From assembly GCA_016707115.1 (NCBI GenBank), contig JADJIH010000006.1:408051-472050 (forward strand): DNA of 64,000 nucleotides, in the 5' to 3' direction. This DNA comes from Ignavibacteriales bacterium. GTDB taxonomy: Bacteria; Bacteroidota; Ignavibacteria; Ignavibacteriales; Ignavibacteriaceae. Made by a program: the position numbers and the translations under genes. Below are positions 18,293 to 28,011 of this stretch, piece after piece. The notes under the pieces were generated by a model. That model was not told where the DNA came from, ran no database searches, and saw only the letters and a program-made list of their open reading frames with translations. Each line of letters begins with the position of its first letter. Positions within the stretch are counted from its first letter, which is position 1.

Positions 18293-20764
18293 CTATTTAC
18301 CAGAATAAAGTAAGTTGATAAATAATTTGATTGCCCCTCCAACTCCTGCGGGAATTTCTCTGAAAAATGAAAGACCTGTATAAACAAATGTTCCTTTACC
18401 ATACTTTGTAATTAATAATGAACCATTTTTAGGAGTTTCGCCTTTGTCATTCATGGAAAGTAATGCTTCGTAATTTTTATCCCATTCATTTGGGAAATAT
18501 AATCCTCGTTCCTGTATCCATCCATTAAAATCATCTTTTGTAATCTTAAATGGTTTGTTAAAAACCTGATGATTGCTGTTTAAGATTTCTACTTCAGAAT
18601 TCTCATCTGTAACTCTATCGCGAGATAATTTTAATGGAAGCACGCCGGGATCAGTAATCAAATCGCCAGTTGTATTATACTGTGAAATCAATGTTCCACC
18701 AGATTCAACATATTTTACGAGTTCTTTATGGAATGCTGCAAGATTATCCCGAGTATTGTAAGCTCTAATGCCTGTTATTATTACATCAAACCGGCTAAGA
18801 TTATTTGAGCTGAAATTTTTATCATCCAGTAAAGTAACTTCAAATCCAAGCTCTGTTAGAAAGTCTGGAATCTTATCTCCGGAACCAACGATATATCCAA
18901 TTTTCTTTACTCCATCTTTCTCAAAATTAAATAATTGCAGTTTTGATTTTGCATCATAAAAAATAGTTTGTGGTAAGATATGTTTGTACTCGATTCTTGT
19001 TAAACTCTTTGAAATATTCTTATTATCGATAACCAATTTAGCTGATATTTCAGAATTAGTTTGTTTTATCGAAGGAATAACTTTTACATAAAAATCCTTT
19101 TTTTGATTTTTCTTATCGAATGAAAAATCTATTTCATGTGGTTCAACTTTCCAACCATTGGCGCATTCTATTACCAATCTGCCTGATACTGAATTTTTAA
19201 ATGATTGCAGAGTTAGTTTCAATTCTTTTTCTTTAGGACCATCAAAAAAAAGGATATCCTTTTCAATGTTTATAGTTACCGGCGGCGTTATTACAGGAGA
19301 TTTATAAATTTCACCATCAACAGGATCTGTGATTCTGTAATAAACGGGTACAGAAAGATTTAATAAATAATTTTTATATGAAATTGTAAAATCACAATTC
19401 AATTGGGCCTTTTCTTCCGGAAGTCCTCTCAATTCTTGCTCAGCAATAAAGTACATTCCAACCGTAGACGGACTTTGTAACCAATAAGGTTGAGTCCATA
19501 TGGGAAGATTTGGAATATAGATTTTATGATTCTGGGAAATGATTTCCCCATTTTTTAATTGCTCTGAATTCTGTTTTGAATTTTCTAAATAACTAAGATC
19601 AATTTTATTAAGTACAAATTCTAAATTACTCCGATTAACAATTGAAGTTTTTACATTTAAAGTATCATCTATGGAAACAAATTCATTATCAGAAATAGCT
19701 TCAATCCATATTCCGGCACACGATCGAATCAGTTCTGTTATTTCTTTGAGCTTAACTTGTTTCCAATATTCATCTTTTAAGTTTGATATCTTTTCGTAAA
19801 TCAAAAATAAATTATCTAAACTGGCTGAAGGATTTTCAACATCAAACTCATTTATTACCTTTTGGATAAGAGAATGAATCTCTTTTCCGCCATCAACTTT
19901 ATTCCAGCTTAAATCAATTCCTTCAAACATATCGCTCTTAACAGTATCGCCTTTTAGAATCATGAAGTAGTTTAAAGTGTTATTTCTTATCCCAGATGAA
20001 CCAAATCCCTGACTCTTATGCATCGATCGACTTAAAGCAGAAATTTCAGTATATGATTTCCCGAGCAGGGTATTGTATTCACCAAGATTTAAAGTCGGAA
20101 TTTTTGACAAATCAATTTTTTCATTTTGTAAAGCAGGAAGCCATGCATTCCAGAAAACTCTTTTTGGCTGCCAGGGACCAACAAATTCTAATTGCTCAGG
20201 AAATGCTTTTGGATCATTGGCTAAATCAAATGCTTCTAAAGATAATATGGCAGAAGCAGTATGATGTCCGTGTCCTCCTTGTCCGGTTGGCGGAAATCGT
20301 GTTATGACTACATCCGGTTTGAATTTTCTTATTACCCAGACAACATCACTTAATATTTTTTCTTTATCCCAAAACTCAAATGTTTCTTCAGGTGATTTTG
20401 AGTAACCAAAATCTACAGCTCGAGTAAAGAACTGTTCTCCGCCATCACGTTTTCTTGCTTCAAGTAATTCTTGTGTTCTTAATACTCCAAGTTGATCCGA
20501 CTGTTCTGTTCCGATTAAATTCTGCCCGCCGTCTCCGCGAGTCATGGAAAGATAACCTGTTCTTAATCGTTTTCCTTTAGCTAAGTAAGCAATCAAGGAA
20601 GTATTTTCATCGTCAGGATGAGCCGCGATGTACAATACACTGCCGAGTACATCAAGTTTTTTTAATGCAAGTTTTATTTCTGATGAGCTAAGAGTTGGCT
20701 GCGGCTGAGAAAAAGTTTGAATCGATAAAAAAAATAGTAAAAAGAAAAAATATTTTTTTGTCAT
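18293..20764 (-). CDS. Large PIG-L/LmbE family deacetylase
   Basis: About 823 residues from the ATG at 20764, which starts a signal peptide (MTKKYFFFLLFFLSIQTFSQ); a longer frame to 20815 adds 17 unlikely residues. The N-terminal 250 residues are a PIG-L zinc-dependent N-acetylglucosaminyl deacetylase domain with the metal motif AHPDDEN, TRGDGGQN and the second metal/catalytic segment GHGHHTASA. The remaining 570 residues are beta-rich, ending in a ThuA-like/glutamine-amidotransferase-like domain (YIVGSGDKIPDFL, DVIITGIRAYNTRDN). Periplasmic location is likely. It leads the unit with the accessory peptide and symporter. Confidence 0.88.
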   Translation of the reverse strand: MTKKYFFFLLFFLSIQTFSQPQPTLSSSEIKLALKKLDVLGSVLYIAAHPDDENTSLIAYLAKGKRLRTGYLSMTRGDGGQNLIGTEQSDQLGVLRTQELLEARKRDGGEQFFTRAVDFGYSKSPEETFEFWDKEKILSDVVWVIRKFKPDVVITRFPPTGQGGHGHHTASAILSLEAFDLANDPKAFPEQLEFVGPWQPKRVFWNAWLPALQNEKIDLSKIPTLNLGEYNTLLGKSYTEISALSRSMHKSQGFGSSGIRNNTLNYFMILKGDTVKSDMFEGIDLSWNKVDGGKEIHSLIQKVINEFDVENPSASLDNLFLIYEKISNLKDEYWKQVKLKEITELIRSCAGIWIEAISDNEFVSIDDTLNVKTSIVNRSNLEFVLNKIDLSYLENSKQNSEQLKNGEIISQNHKIYIPNLPIWTQPYWLQSPSTVGMYFIAEQELRGLPEEKAQLNCDFTISYKNYLLNLSVPVYYRITDPVDGEIYKSPVITPPVTINIEKDILFFDGPKEKELKLTLQSFKNSVSGRLVIECANGWKVEPHEIDFSFDKKNQKKDFYVKVIPSIKQTNSEISAKLVIDNKNISKSLTRIEYKHILPQTIFYDAKSKLQLFNFEKDGVKKIGYIVGSGDKIPDFLTELGFEVTLLDDKNFSSNNLSRFDVIITGIRAYNTRDNLAAFHKELVKYVESGGTLISQYNTTGDLITDPGVLPLKLSRDRVTDENSEVEILNSNHQVFNKPFKITKDDFNGWIQERGLYFPNEWDKNYEALLSMNDKGETPKNGSLLITKYGKGTFVYTGLSFFREIPAGVGGAIKLFINLLYSGK

Positions 20765-21095
20765 ATATATATTGAGTTTATTAATCGGTAAAAAGTTGAA
20801 CCGATTATAGTACAATAGAGTTAAATATCCAAGATAAAATGTTTGAACGGTGAAAAGATTGTCTGGTTAGTAAATATGAAAAAGTTATCAGATACTTCAT
20901 ATAATTTCACTCATTTTAGCGGTATGAATAAATTATTATTTTTGTCGGAAAGTAAAAACAAAATAAAAACTGATAAAATAAATTTAGTTTATTCTTTTAT
21001 TTAATAGTTGTAATTAGTTAGAGTGCTAGATTGATATTGTCCTAATATGGAGCTAAATTAAGGCTGTAATTTAGACATTAATAAAGGACTTAATA
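20765..21095. other. Divergent intergenic region
   Basis: About 330 bp between the PIG-L start (minus) and the toxin-antitoxin pair (plus). It should hold both promoters. The stretch 21000-21095 is AT-rich, and no operator-like palindrome for the antitoxin was clear by eye. Confidence 0.35.
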
Positions 21096-21386
21096 ATGAA
21101 AAATATTTCTGTTACTAATGATATAATTCCTGTTGGACAGTTCAAATCTGGATTAGCAAAATACTTAAAGGATATTCAGGTTAGAAAACACTCTCTTGTA
21201 ATAACACAAAATGGTAAACCTGCTGGCGTTTTAGTTTCTCCTGCAGAGTATGATTCTTTGAATGAAACCAAAGTATTTATTGAATCAATTTCCAGAGGAT
21301 TAGCTGATTCCGGAAACGGTGATATTTTATCAACTGCACAATTAAAAAGTGAATTAAAAAAGTACAGAGCCAGTAAGTCTTTATGA
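21096..21386 (+). CDS. Type II antitoxin, Phd/YefM family
   Basis: A 96-residue protein. Residues 10-65 have the Phd/YefM fold signature (VGQFKSGLAKYLKDIQ, then LVITQNGKPAGVLVSPAEYD), the DNA-binding dimer domain of this antitoxin family. The C-terminal tail (LKSELKKYRASKSL) is the likely toxin-binding segment. The stop overlaps the start of the toxin gene by 4 bp (ATGA), the usual organisation. As in the family, it probably represses its own promoter. Confidence 0.88.
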   Translation: MKNISVTNDIIPVGQFKSGLAKYLKDIQVRKHSLVITQNGKPAGVLVSPAEYDSLNETKVFIESISRGLADSGNGDILSTAQLKSELKKYRASKSL

Positions 21387-21682
21387 AAATAAACTGGACA
21401 AAAGAGGCAATGATAAATCTTCAACAAATTGAAGATTTTATTTCTGCTGATAATCCAGATGCAGCAATTCAGTTAATTGAAAAATTGATTTCATTAACAA
21501 AAGATCTTACAAGGTTTCCAAAGAAGGGAAGAATCGTTCCAGAATTATCCATTGATCGAATTAGAGAAATTATATACAAGAATTATAGAATAGTTTATGC
21601 TATAAAAAAGAATTCTATAACTATTTTAACTGTGTTTGAAAGTCATAAATTACTCTTACAAGAAGATATTGAAAAAGTTTAA
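21383..21682 (+). CDS. Type II toxin, RelE/ParE family
   Basis: A 99-residue protein with the RelE/ParE fold: an N-terminal strand-helix (INWTKEAMINLQQIEDFI), a middle loop LTRFPKKGRIVPEL, and the C-terminal strands REIIYKNYRIVYAI and ITILTVFESHKLL. The sequence is closer to ParE/RelE of the plasmid-stabilisation group, so the target (gyrase or ribosome-bound mRNA) is not certain. It is translated from an ATG overlapping the antitoxin stop. Confidence 0.88.
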   Translation: MKINWTKEAMINLQQIEDFISADNPDAAIQLIEKLISLTKDLTRFPKKGRIVPELSIDRIREIIYKNYRIVYAIKKNSITILTVFESHKLLLQEDIEKV

Positions 21683-21708
21683 TTAAATTTAAGAAACAAT
21701 AAAATTTT

Positions 21709-22527
21709 ATGTCAGTAAAATTAAATCAAATAGTAATCGGTGATAACAATCCTTTTGTACTTATTGCCGGTCCTTGTGTTGTTGAAAATGAAAAAATGAT
21801 ATTTGAAACTGCTCTTGCAATTAAGCAAATTGCATCGGAATTAGATATTCCTTTTATTTTCAAATCAAGTTTTAAAAAGGCAAATAGAACTAATCTAAAA
21901 TCTTTTACGGGATTAGGTGATAAAGAATCAATTGCCATCCTAAAAAAAGTTAGAGAACAATTAAATTTGTCAGTCGTTACAGATATCCATACTGAATCCG
22001 ATGTGGATATGGTTATTGATGCTGTTGATATTTTACAAATTCCGGCGTTCTTATCACGCCAGACAGATTTATTGATAGCCGCTGGAAAATCCGGTAAAGT
22101 TGTGAATATTAAAAAGGGCCAGTTTCTTGCGCCTGAAGATATGAAGCATGCTGTTGATAAAGTTGCATCAACAGGAAATAATAATATTATGTTAACCGAA
22201 CGCGGAACTACTTTTGGGTATCACAATCTTGTGGTTGATATGCGCTCACTTGTGATAATGAGAGAACTTGGATATCCGGTTGTTATGGATGCAACTCATG
22301 CTGTCCAACTACCTAGTAAAGATTTAATAAGCGGCGGGCAGCCAAAATTTATAAAGCCGCTTGCACGTGCTGCAATGGCTGTTGGAATTGATGCTTTGTT
22401 TCTTGAAGTTCATCCAGATCCCAAAAACGCTTTGAGTGATGCTGCAAGCCAGTTACCTCTTGGTGAACTAAAAGAACTTTTAATTGAAATGAAACAAATC
22501 GATCAGATAATTAAAAACAAGAAATGA
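21709..22527 (+). CDS. kdsA: 3-deoxy-8-phosphooctulonate synthase KdsA
   Basis: A 272-residue cytoplasmic enzyme that condenses arabinose-5-phosphate with PEP to give Kdo-8-phosphate for lipopolysaccharide. Visible motifs are LIAGPCVVENEKMIFETAL, FKSSFKKANRTNLKSFTGLG, DILQIPAFLSRQTDLLIAAG, VNIKKGQFLAP and the C-terminal DALFLEVHPDPKNALSDAAS. The DAH synthase/KdsA TIM-barrel is complete and of normal length. A Cys is absent from the usual zinc site near the N-terminus (the segment reads KAGP-like without the Asn/Cys switch clearly visible), so metal use is not assigned. It overlaps kdsD by 4 bp. Confidence 0.96.
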   Translation: MSVKLNQIVIGDNNPFVLIAGPCVVENEKMIFETALAIKQIASELDIPFIFKSSFKKANRTNLKSFTGLGDKESIAILKKVREQLNLSVVTDIHTESDVDMVIDAVDILQIPAFLSRQTDLLIAAGKSGKVVNIKKGQFLAPEDMKHAVDKVASTGNNNIMLTERGTTFGYHNLVVDMRSLVIMRELGYPVVMDATHAVQLPSKDLISGGQPKFIKPLARAAMAVGIDALFLEVHPDPKNALSDAASQLPLGELKELLIEMKQIDQIIKNKK

Positions 22528-23519
22528 TCGCAGAGGAAAAATTGAACCCAAACGAAATAATCGACAACGGCAGAGAAGTAATAAGAATAGAAGCTGAAGC
22601 AATTGCTGATCTTCAACACAGCATAAACGAGGATTTTGTAAATGCAGTTGAAACAATTTTTACTTCTAGTGGAAGAGTAGTTCTCACAGGTATGGGTAAA
22701 TCCGGATTGATTGCTCGTAAAATAGTTGCAACTTTAAATTCTACAGGAACAGCCGCTATTTATCTTCATCCCACAGATGCTCTTCACGGTGATCTTGGAA
22801 TGGTAAGAAGTGAAGATGTTGTGATTCTAATTTCCAAAAGCGGTGAGACAGAAGAAATTTCAAATCTTCTGCCAATGCTAAAGAGATTGAATGTAAAACT
22901 TATTGCAATGAGCGGTAATAAAGAATCCAAACTCGCAAAGGAATGTGATATTTTTCTGAACATTGCAGTTAAAGAAGAAGCCTGTCCTTACGATCTTGCA
23001 CCAACAGCATCAACAACTGCTACATTAGCTTTGGGTGATGCACTTGCTGTTTCATTACTTAAGAAAAGAAATTTTACTGCCAAAGATTTTGCATTTCTAC
23101 ATCCAGGTGGAAGCTTAGGAAAACGATTATCATTAAAGATTAAAGAGGTAATGATAACTGGTGAAAAGATTCCCAGAGTAAATACTGAAACATCAATTAA
23201 AGATGTAATAATTGAAATTACAAGCAAACGACTTGGAACAACGTGCGTTCTGGATGAAAACGGAAAACTTGCCGGAATTATAACTGATGGTGATTTAAGA
23301 AGACTGCTCGAAATAACACTCGATATAACTGGACTTAAAGCATCTGATGTAATGACAACTAAACCAAAGGTTTTAAAAGCAGATTACCTTGCTTCATTTG
23401 CATTGCAGCAAATGGAAAATTTTAAAATTACAAGTCTCGTTATCGTGGATGATCAGAATCAACCGGTTGGAATAATTCATCTGCACGATTTAATTAATCT
23501 TGGATTGCAAAGCAGATGA
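22524..23519 (+). CDS. kdsD: Arabinose-5-phosphate isomerase KdsD/KpsF
   Basis: A 331-residue protein that converts ribulose-5-phosphate to the KdsA substrate. The SIS sugar isomerase domain (about 40-190) has RVVLTGMGKSGLIARKIVAT, HPTDALHGDLGMV and ISKSGETEEISNLLP; ACPYDLAPTASTTATLALGD is a further signature. Two CBS domains fill residues 205-330 (KIPRVNTETSIKDVIIEI, ASDVMTTKPKVLKADYLAS). Starts by a 4-bp overlap with kdsA and ends by a 4-bp overlap with lptC, so the whole block is one transcript. Confidence 0.96.
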   Translation: MIAEEKLNPNEIIDNGREVIRIEAEAIADLQHSINEDFVNAVETIFTSSGRVVLTGMGKSGLIARKIVATLNSTGTAAIYLHPTDALHGDLGMVRSEDVVILISKSGETEEISNLLPMLKRLNVKLIAMSGNKESKLAKECDIFLNIAVKEEACPYDLAPTASTTATLALGDALAVSLLKKRNFTAKDFAFLHPGGSLGKRLSLKIKEVMITGEKIPRVNTETSIKDVIIEITSKRLGTTCVLDENGKLAGIITDGDLRRLLEITLDITGLKASDVMTTKPKVLKADYLASFALQQMENFKITSLVIVDDQNQPVGIIHLHDLINLGLQSR

Positions 23520-24055
23520 AATATTTCGTTCTTATTTTATCAATTCTTTTTCTGTTTCCATTCTGCTCATCAAAGCGGGTAAAACCTTCTGTAGATGGAA
23601 AACTGAGTGTTGAAGAATTGCCATCTCAGGAGAGCTGGAATTCCATAATTACTTTTTCGGATTCAGGAAAAATCAGTGCAATTCTGTATGCAGGGCATTT
23701 AAGAAAATATGATGATAAAAAGGAAACATTTCTTGATCAGAATATTAAAGTAGATTTTTACGATCAGAATGAAGTTCAGACTACCACACTTACTTCAGTT
23801 AAGGGAAGAGTTGATGAAACTACAAATAATCTTTATGCAATGGATAGTGTTGTAGTATCTAGCGACAGTGTTACTATAAAAACTGATGAAATGATGTGGA
23901 GAAATAAAGACAGAAAAATAGTATCAGATAAATTTGTCACAGTTATTTCACCGCAGGAAGAAATTCAAGGTTATGGATTTGAATCCGATCAGAATCTAAA
24001 CAACTATGTTATTTACAACATTACTTATGTTACAAGACCGGATTCAACGAAATGA
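23516..24055 (+). CDS. lptC: LPS export protein LptC
   Basis: A 179-residue protein with an N-terminal hydrophobic anchor that ends in a Cys (ILFLFPFCSSK), so it is likely a lipoprotein or single-span protein. The rest is a beta-jellyroll like LptC/OstA: GKISAILYAGHLRKYDD, FLDQNIKVDFYDQ, TTTLTSVKGRVDETTNNLYA, and an EEIQGYGFESDQNLNNY motif near the end. Its place between kdsD and lptA supports the call. It forms part of the periplasmic bridge for LPS. Confidence 0.9.
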   Translation: MKYFVLILSILFLFPFCSSKRVKPSVDGKLSVEELPSQESWNSIITFSDSGKISAILYAGHLRKYDDKKETFLDQNIKVDFYDQNEVQTTTLTSVKGRVDETTNNLYAMDSVVVSSDSVTIKTDEMMWRNKDRKIVSDKFVTVISPQEEIQGYGFESDQNLNNYVIYNITYVTRPDSTK

Positions 24056-25440
24056 AATTTAGTGCTGTAATTCTTATCGCCTTTTTTTGTTTTCCGATGA
24101 CTGTTTTGTCTCAGCAAAACCAGCTTATTACTGTTATTGGCGATTCTCTTGTAGGTAAAATGGTTAATGGCGAATCTACTCGTGAAGTTTTTGGAAATGT
24201 TGTGATTACACAAGGTGATGTTATTATTAATTGTGATAAAGCGATACATTTTATTTCCAGAAATGAAGCTGAGCTTATCGGAAATGTTATTGCAAGAAAA
24301 GATACGCTGACAATTAAAACTCCACGAGGATTTTATTACGGAAATCTAGCTAAAACAAGGAGTAATGCAGGTGTTTATCTTGATGATAAAAAAGTAATTC
24401 TAACTGCTGATAGCGGCGAGTATTATTTTAATGAGGATCGAGCATTCTTTGAATCCAAAGTTAGATTGTACGACACAACAACAACTCTAACATCAAATGA
24501 ACTAACATACTTTCAGCAGCAGAATAGGGCAGTGGCAATTGGTGATGTTCTGATAATTGATGGTGAGAATGAGATTATTGCTGATACTCTCGAGCATTTC
24601 CGAAATACCAAAATCACTTTTGCATTCAGTAATGTTAGATTGATAAATCTTAAAAATAATTCTGAGATATATGGTGAACATCTTGAAGACTATCGTGAGC
24701 GAGGATATTCGCTTATAGATATAAAACCGTTATTTATTCAGGTTGATACATCCTATGTTGAGCATGAAGACAGCACGAAAGAAATGCAGCTTGATACTCT
24801 GTTTATAAAATCTAAAATTATGGAAGCTTACAGAGATTCATCACAAAGATTTTATGCGATTGATTCAGTGAGCATTTTAAAAAGTGAATTTGCCTCACGG
24901 AATGATCTTACAATATTTTATAGGCAGGATGATAAAATCGTTACAACAAAAATAAGTGAAACAGCAAAGCAGCCGATTTTGTGGCAGGAAAATTCTCAAT
25001 TAACCGGAGATTCAATCACAATCTATCTTGATGACAACAATATTAAGCAGTTAGATGTTGATGGAACTTCATTTATGCTTTCGCAGAATGAATATAATTT
25101 AGAGAGATACGATCAGACTTCTAGTTCACAGATAAAAATATTTTTTACGGATAGTAAAATTACCCGCGCTGATTTTTATGGTAATGTTTACTCAATTTAT
25201 TTTATGTATGATGGAGAAACTGCAAACGGATTAACAAAATCAAACTCTGCAGAAACGACTGTAATGTTTGAGGATAATGAAGTTACCGAGGTTAAACTTT
25301 ATAAAAATCCTGCAAGTGAATATTATCCTGAACAGCAGGTAACTGGAAATGAAAAATCGTATCTTTTGCCAAGGTTTGTGGTTTTGCAAAACAAACCAAC
25401 TAAAGAAGAAATGTATAAACTTTTGAATGAACTTAGATAA
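24052..25440 (+). CDS. lptA: OstA-like LPS transport protein (LptA-type, extended)
   Basis: A 462-residue protein with a signal peptide (MKFSAVILIAFFCFPMTVLS) and two or three OstA/LptA domains. The first, about residues 25-160, has VFGNVVITQGDVIINCDKAI and ISRNEAELIGNVIARKDTL; the second repeats the same SNELTYFQQQNRAVAIGDVL pattern. It is two to three times longer than E. coli LptA, as is usual in Bacteroidota. It should form the periplasmic part of the LPS transport bridge. Start overlaps lptC by 4 bp. Confidence 0.85.
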   Translation: MKFSAVILIAFFCFPMTVLSQQNQLITVIGDSLVGKMVNGESTREVFGNVVITQGDVIINCDKAIHFISRNEAELIGNVIARKDTLTIKTPRGFYYGNLAKTRSNAGVYLDDKKVILTADSGEYYFNEDRAFFESKVRLYDTTTTLTSNELTYFQQQNRAVAIGDVLIIDGENEIIADTLEHFRNTKITFAFSNVRLINLKNNSEIYGEHLEDYRERGYSLIDIKPLFIQVDTSYVEHEDSTKEMQLDTLFIKSKIMEAYRDSSQRFYAIDSVSILKSEFASRNDLTIFYRQDDKIVTTKISETAKQPILWQENSQLTGDSITIYLDDNNIKQLDVDGTSFMLSQNEYNLERYDQTSSSQIKIFFTDSKITRADFYGNVYSIYFMYDGETANGLTKSNSAETTVMFEDNEVTEVKLYKNPASEYYPEQQVTGNEKSYLLPRFVVLQNKPTKEEMYKLLNELR

Positions 25441-25445
25441 AAATT

Positions 25446-26183
25446 ATGAGCACTACTTTAAGAAGTGAAGATCTTGTAAAGATCTATAAAAAAAGAACTG
25501 TTGTTAATAAAACTTCAGTTCAGGTTTCTAAAGGAGAAATTGTTGGATTACTTGGACCAAACGGTGCAGGTAAAACAACTACTTTTTATATGATTACAGG
25601 AATGATAAAACCGGAATCAGGTAAAGTTTTTCTTGATGATGCTGATATTACAAAAGTGCCGATGTATAAACGGGCACGAATGGGAATTGGTTATTTGCCG
25701 CAGGAAGCTTCGATCTTTAGAACTTTATCTGTTGAAGATAATCTGCTCGCTGTTTTGGAAATGACAAAACTAAATGCAGCACAGCGTAAAGAAAAATGTG
25801 AGTCGCTTCTTGAAGAACTAACAATATCTCACATTAGAAAAAGTTTAGGATTTCAATTAAGCGGCGGTGAAAGAAGAAGAACTGAAATTGCACGCGCACT
25901 TGCAACAGATCCAAGTTTTATTTTATTGGATGAACCATTTGCTGGTGTTGATCCGATTGCAGTTGAAGATATTATGAATATAGTTTCCAATCTTAAAAAT
26001 CGTGGTATTGGTGTTTTAGTTACTGATCACAACGTACACGAAACTTTAAGCATTGTTGATAAAGGTTACATTCTAATTAACGGTGTAATATTTAAACAAG
26101 GCACTGCTGATGAACTTGCTAACGATGAAGAAGTGAGAAAACTTTATCTGGGTGAGAAGTTTAAGCTGGATAGGTATTCTTAA
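25446..26183 (+). CDS. lptB: LPS export ABC transporter ATPase LptB
   Basis: A 245-residue ATPase: Walker A GPNGAGKTTTFYMITG, Q-loop GIGYLPQEASIFRTLSVEDN, signature LSGGERRRTEIARALATDP, Walker B FILLDEPFAGVDPIAVEDI, and switch His in VLVTDHNVHETLSIVD. The ARMGIGYLPQEASIFR motif is specific for LptB. It drives the extraction of LPS from the inner membrane with LptF/LptG, which are not encoded here. Five bases after lptA; it ends 2 bp from the convergent lipoprotein gene with no visible terminator. Confidence 0.96.
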   Translation: MSTTLRSEDLVKIYKKRTVVNKTSVQVSKGEIVGLLGPNGAGKTTTFYMITGMIKPESGKVFLDDADITKVPMYKRARMGIGYLPQEASIFRTLSVEDNLLAVLEMTKLNAAQRKEKCESLLEELTISHIRKSLGFQLSGGERRRTEIARALATDPSFILLDEPFAGVDPIAVEDIMNIVSNLKNRGIGVLVTDHNVHETLSIVDKGYILINGVIFKQGTADELANDEEVRKLYLGEKFKLDRYS

Positions 26184-26185
26184 CT

Positions 26186-27265
26186 TTATTGTCTCATAAT
26201 CTTTAATAAAAAAGCCTTGTTTCCAACCGATCCGACTGCAACAGCTAAGTTGTTCATAGAGTTAATGCCTTCGGGGTAAGGAGTATATGCTGTTGGAATT
26301 GTAAACATCTTAAATCTTTTACCATTATAGTGAACAAATTTCCCTTGCAAATCTGTACCATTTCCCCAATAAAAAATATCTTTTTGCGATGTCATTGATA
26401 CTGTACTAACGTCATCACCAACTGGCAAATCTTGTATTACTTTTAACTCTTCTGACATAAGGTTGTAACTGAATATCTTAGATCCAGAAAGCCAAAGTTC
26501 ATTTTCAGAATAATGCAAAATTGATTGTAAACCATAGGAATAATAAGGGCTATTCTGGTTATCAAAAATAATATCTGCTGTTCCGTTTTTGAGCTCTACT
26601 ATTATCGACGTACCTAGATTCCCTTGAGCGACGGCAAACGCTGCACCTGTTTTAGAGTTTCCGGTTATATCATAAAAGTACCAACCCTCATCAAAATCAA
26701 TTTTAGACCAGGCAACTCCATCATAATGAACAATTGTACCACCTGGTCCTACACCCCAGAGGTTATTCTCACTGTTACCCCAGAGTTTATAAATACCCTG
26801 ATAATTCTGTAAACCTAGATTGGTATTTATTGTACTGTAAACACCATTAACATATTTCCTTAATCCACCAGAAGCAAAATATATGTGTGAACTATCTAAT
26901 GCCCAGATTCCTTCCATACCGTTACTAGTGCCAGAGAACGGTTGTAATTTCCAACTTGAGCCATCCCATTTAATAATATTTGGGTTTGTTATATGGATTC
27001 CATTTATTGTCGTATCACTTGGAGCCAAGTATCCAACAGCCCAGATATTATTTTCATCAAAAATCCAGACATCATTTAACCAGCTAGATTCAAAACCATC
27101 ACCAAATTCAAAGGTTTCAAATGTAAAGTTTTGTGTTGTGCTGTCGGGTTCTACTGGTGGTTTAATATCGGGTTCTGTTGTGTTGCAGGAAGTGGTAACA
27201 AGTAGTAAAGTCAAGATAGAAATCAGAAAAAAAATTGCTTTGGATTTTATCAGCTTATTTTTCAT
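26186..27265 (-). CDS. Lipoprotein, beta-propeller-like, unknown function
   Basis: A 359-residue protein with a lipoprotein signal (LLLVTTSCNTTEP). The mature part repeats units with a W/G-rich pattern: WIFDENNIWAVGYLAPSD, DSSHIYFASGGLRKYVNGV, GNSENNLWGVGPGGTIVHYD, SQKDIFYWGNGTD. These resemble blades of a propeller of the kind found in photosystem-assembly-like and glucosyl-transferase-like secreted repeats. No catalytic motif was recognised. It is the last gene of the run that contains the cell-wall salvage genes. Confidence 0.6.
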   Translation of the reverse strand: MKNKLIKSKAIFFLISILTLLLVTTSCNTTEPDIKPPVEPDSTTQNFTFETFEFGDGFESSWLNDVWIFDENNIWAVGYLAPSDTTINGIHITNPNIIKWDGSSWKLQPFSGTSNGMEGIWALDSSHIYFASGGLRKYVNGVYSTINTNLGLQNYQGIYKLWGNSENNLWGVGPGGTIVHYDGVAWSKIDFDEGWYFYDITGNSKTGAAFAVAQGNLGTSIIVELKNGTADIIFDNQNSPYYSYGLQSILHYSENELWLSGSKIFSYNLMSEELKVIQDLPVGDDVSTVSMTSQKDIFYWGNGTDLQGKFVHYNGKRFKMFTIPTAYTPYPEGINSMNNLAVAVGSVGNKAFLLKIMRQ

Positions 27266-27282
27266 TAAAAGCTTTTACAATA

Positions 27283-28011
27283 TCATCCACGTTGAATAAG
27301 ACTTTTATAAAGTTCTCCAGCTCTTTCTAAACTATCAACTTTCCCAACATCAATCCATTTCAAATCGTTACTAACATACGCGTGAATATCTTCCGTCGCT
27401 GCAATTTTAAGATATGCTTTTATAACAGAAAAAACTTCTTCTTTAGGAAATGATTCAATCAAATGCAGATTAAGAAGATGTATGCCACTGAATGCTAAAT
27501 GGTTTAATTTTACATCATCTCTTACAATTATTTTTTCATTTTTCTTAACATCTTGCCAGCCGCATAAAATATTATCATCATTAAAAAGAAGATAACGATT
27601 ACTCTCTCTATTACTAACTACAAGAGAAGCAAGCGCATCATCGCTAAGATGGAATTGATAAAACTCTTTAAGATTTAGGTTAGAAATTATATCAACATTG
27701 TGAACAAGAATAGGGGAGTCATCAAAAAACTTTTGCGCGTGTTTTATTCCACCGCCGGTATCAAGCAATAAATCAGATTCATCAGAAATAAAAATATCAG
27801 CCGCAAATGTATTTTTGTTTATAAAATCTTTTACCTTATCTGCAAAATGATGGACGTTAACTACAATTCTTCGGAAATCATTTTCAATAAGATTTCTTAT
27901 GGCAATTTCGAGCAGAGTTTTCCCATTAACCTCAACCAAAGCTTTTGGCATTTCATCTGTAATGGGTTTTAATCTCGTTCCTAATCCTGCAGCAAGAATC
28001 ATTGCCTGCAT
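27283..28011 (-). CDS. Sugar-1-phosphate nucleotidyltransferase, MurU-like
   Basis: A 242-residue nucleotidyltransferase of the NTP_transferase family. It starts with the nucleotide-binding loop ILAAGLGTRLKPITDEMPKA and has LVEVNGKTLLEIAIRN, DTGGGIKHAQKFF, VHNVDIISNLNLKEFY and an HLAFSGIHLLNLHLIESF segment. Overlaps the AmgK-like gene by 1 bp (TAATG). MurU plus AmgK form the MurNAc salvage route that bypasses de novo UDP-MurNAc synthesis in Pseudomonas and other bacteria. With the kinase next door, UDP-MurNAc or UDP-GlcNAc formation is the best guess. Confidence 0.85.
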   Translation of the reverse strand: MQAMILAAGLGTRLKPITDEMPKALVEVNGKTLLEIAIRNLIENDFRRIVVNVHHFADKVKDFINKNTFAADIFISDESDLLLDTGGGIKHAQKFFDDSPILVHNVDIISNLNLKEFYQFHLSDDALASLVVSNRESNRYLLFNDDNILCGWQDVKKNEKIIVRDDVKLNHLAFSGIHLLNLHLIESFPKEEVFSVIKAYLKIAATEDIHAYVSNDLKWIDVGKVDSLERAGELYKSLIQRG

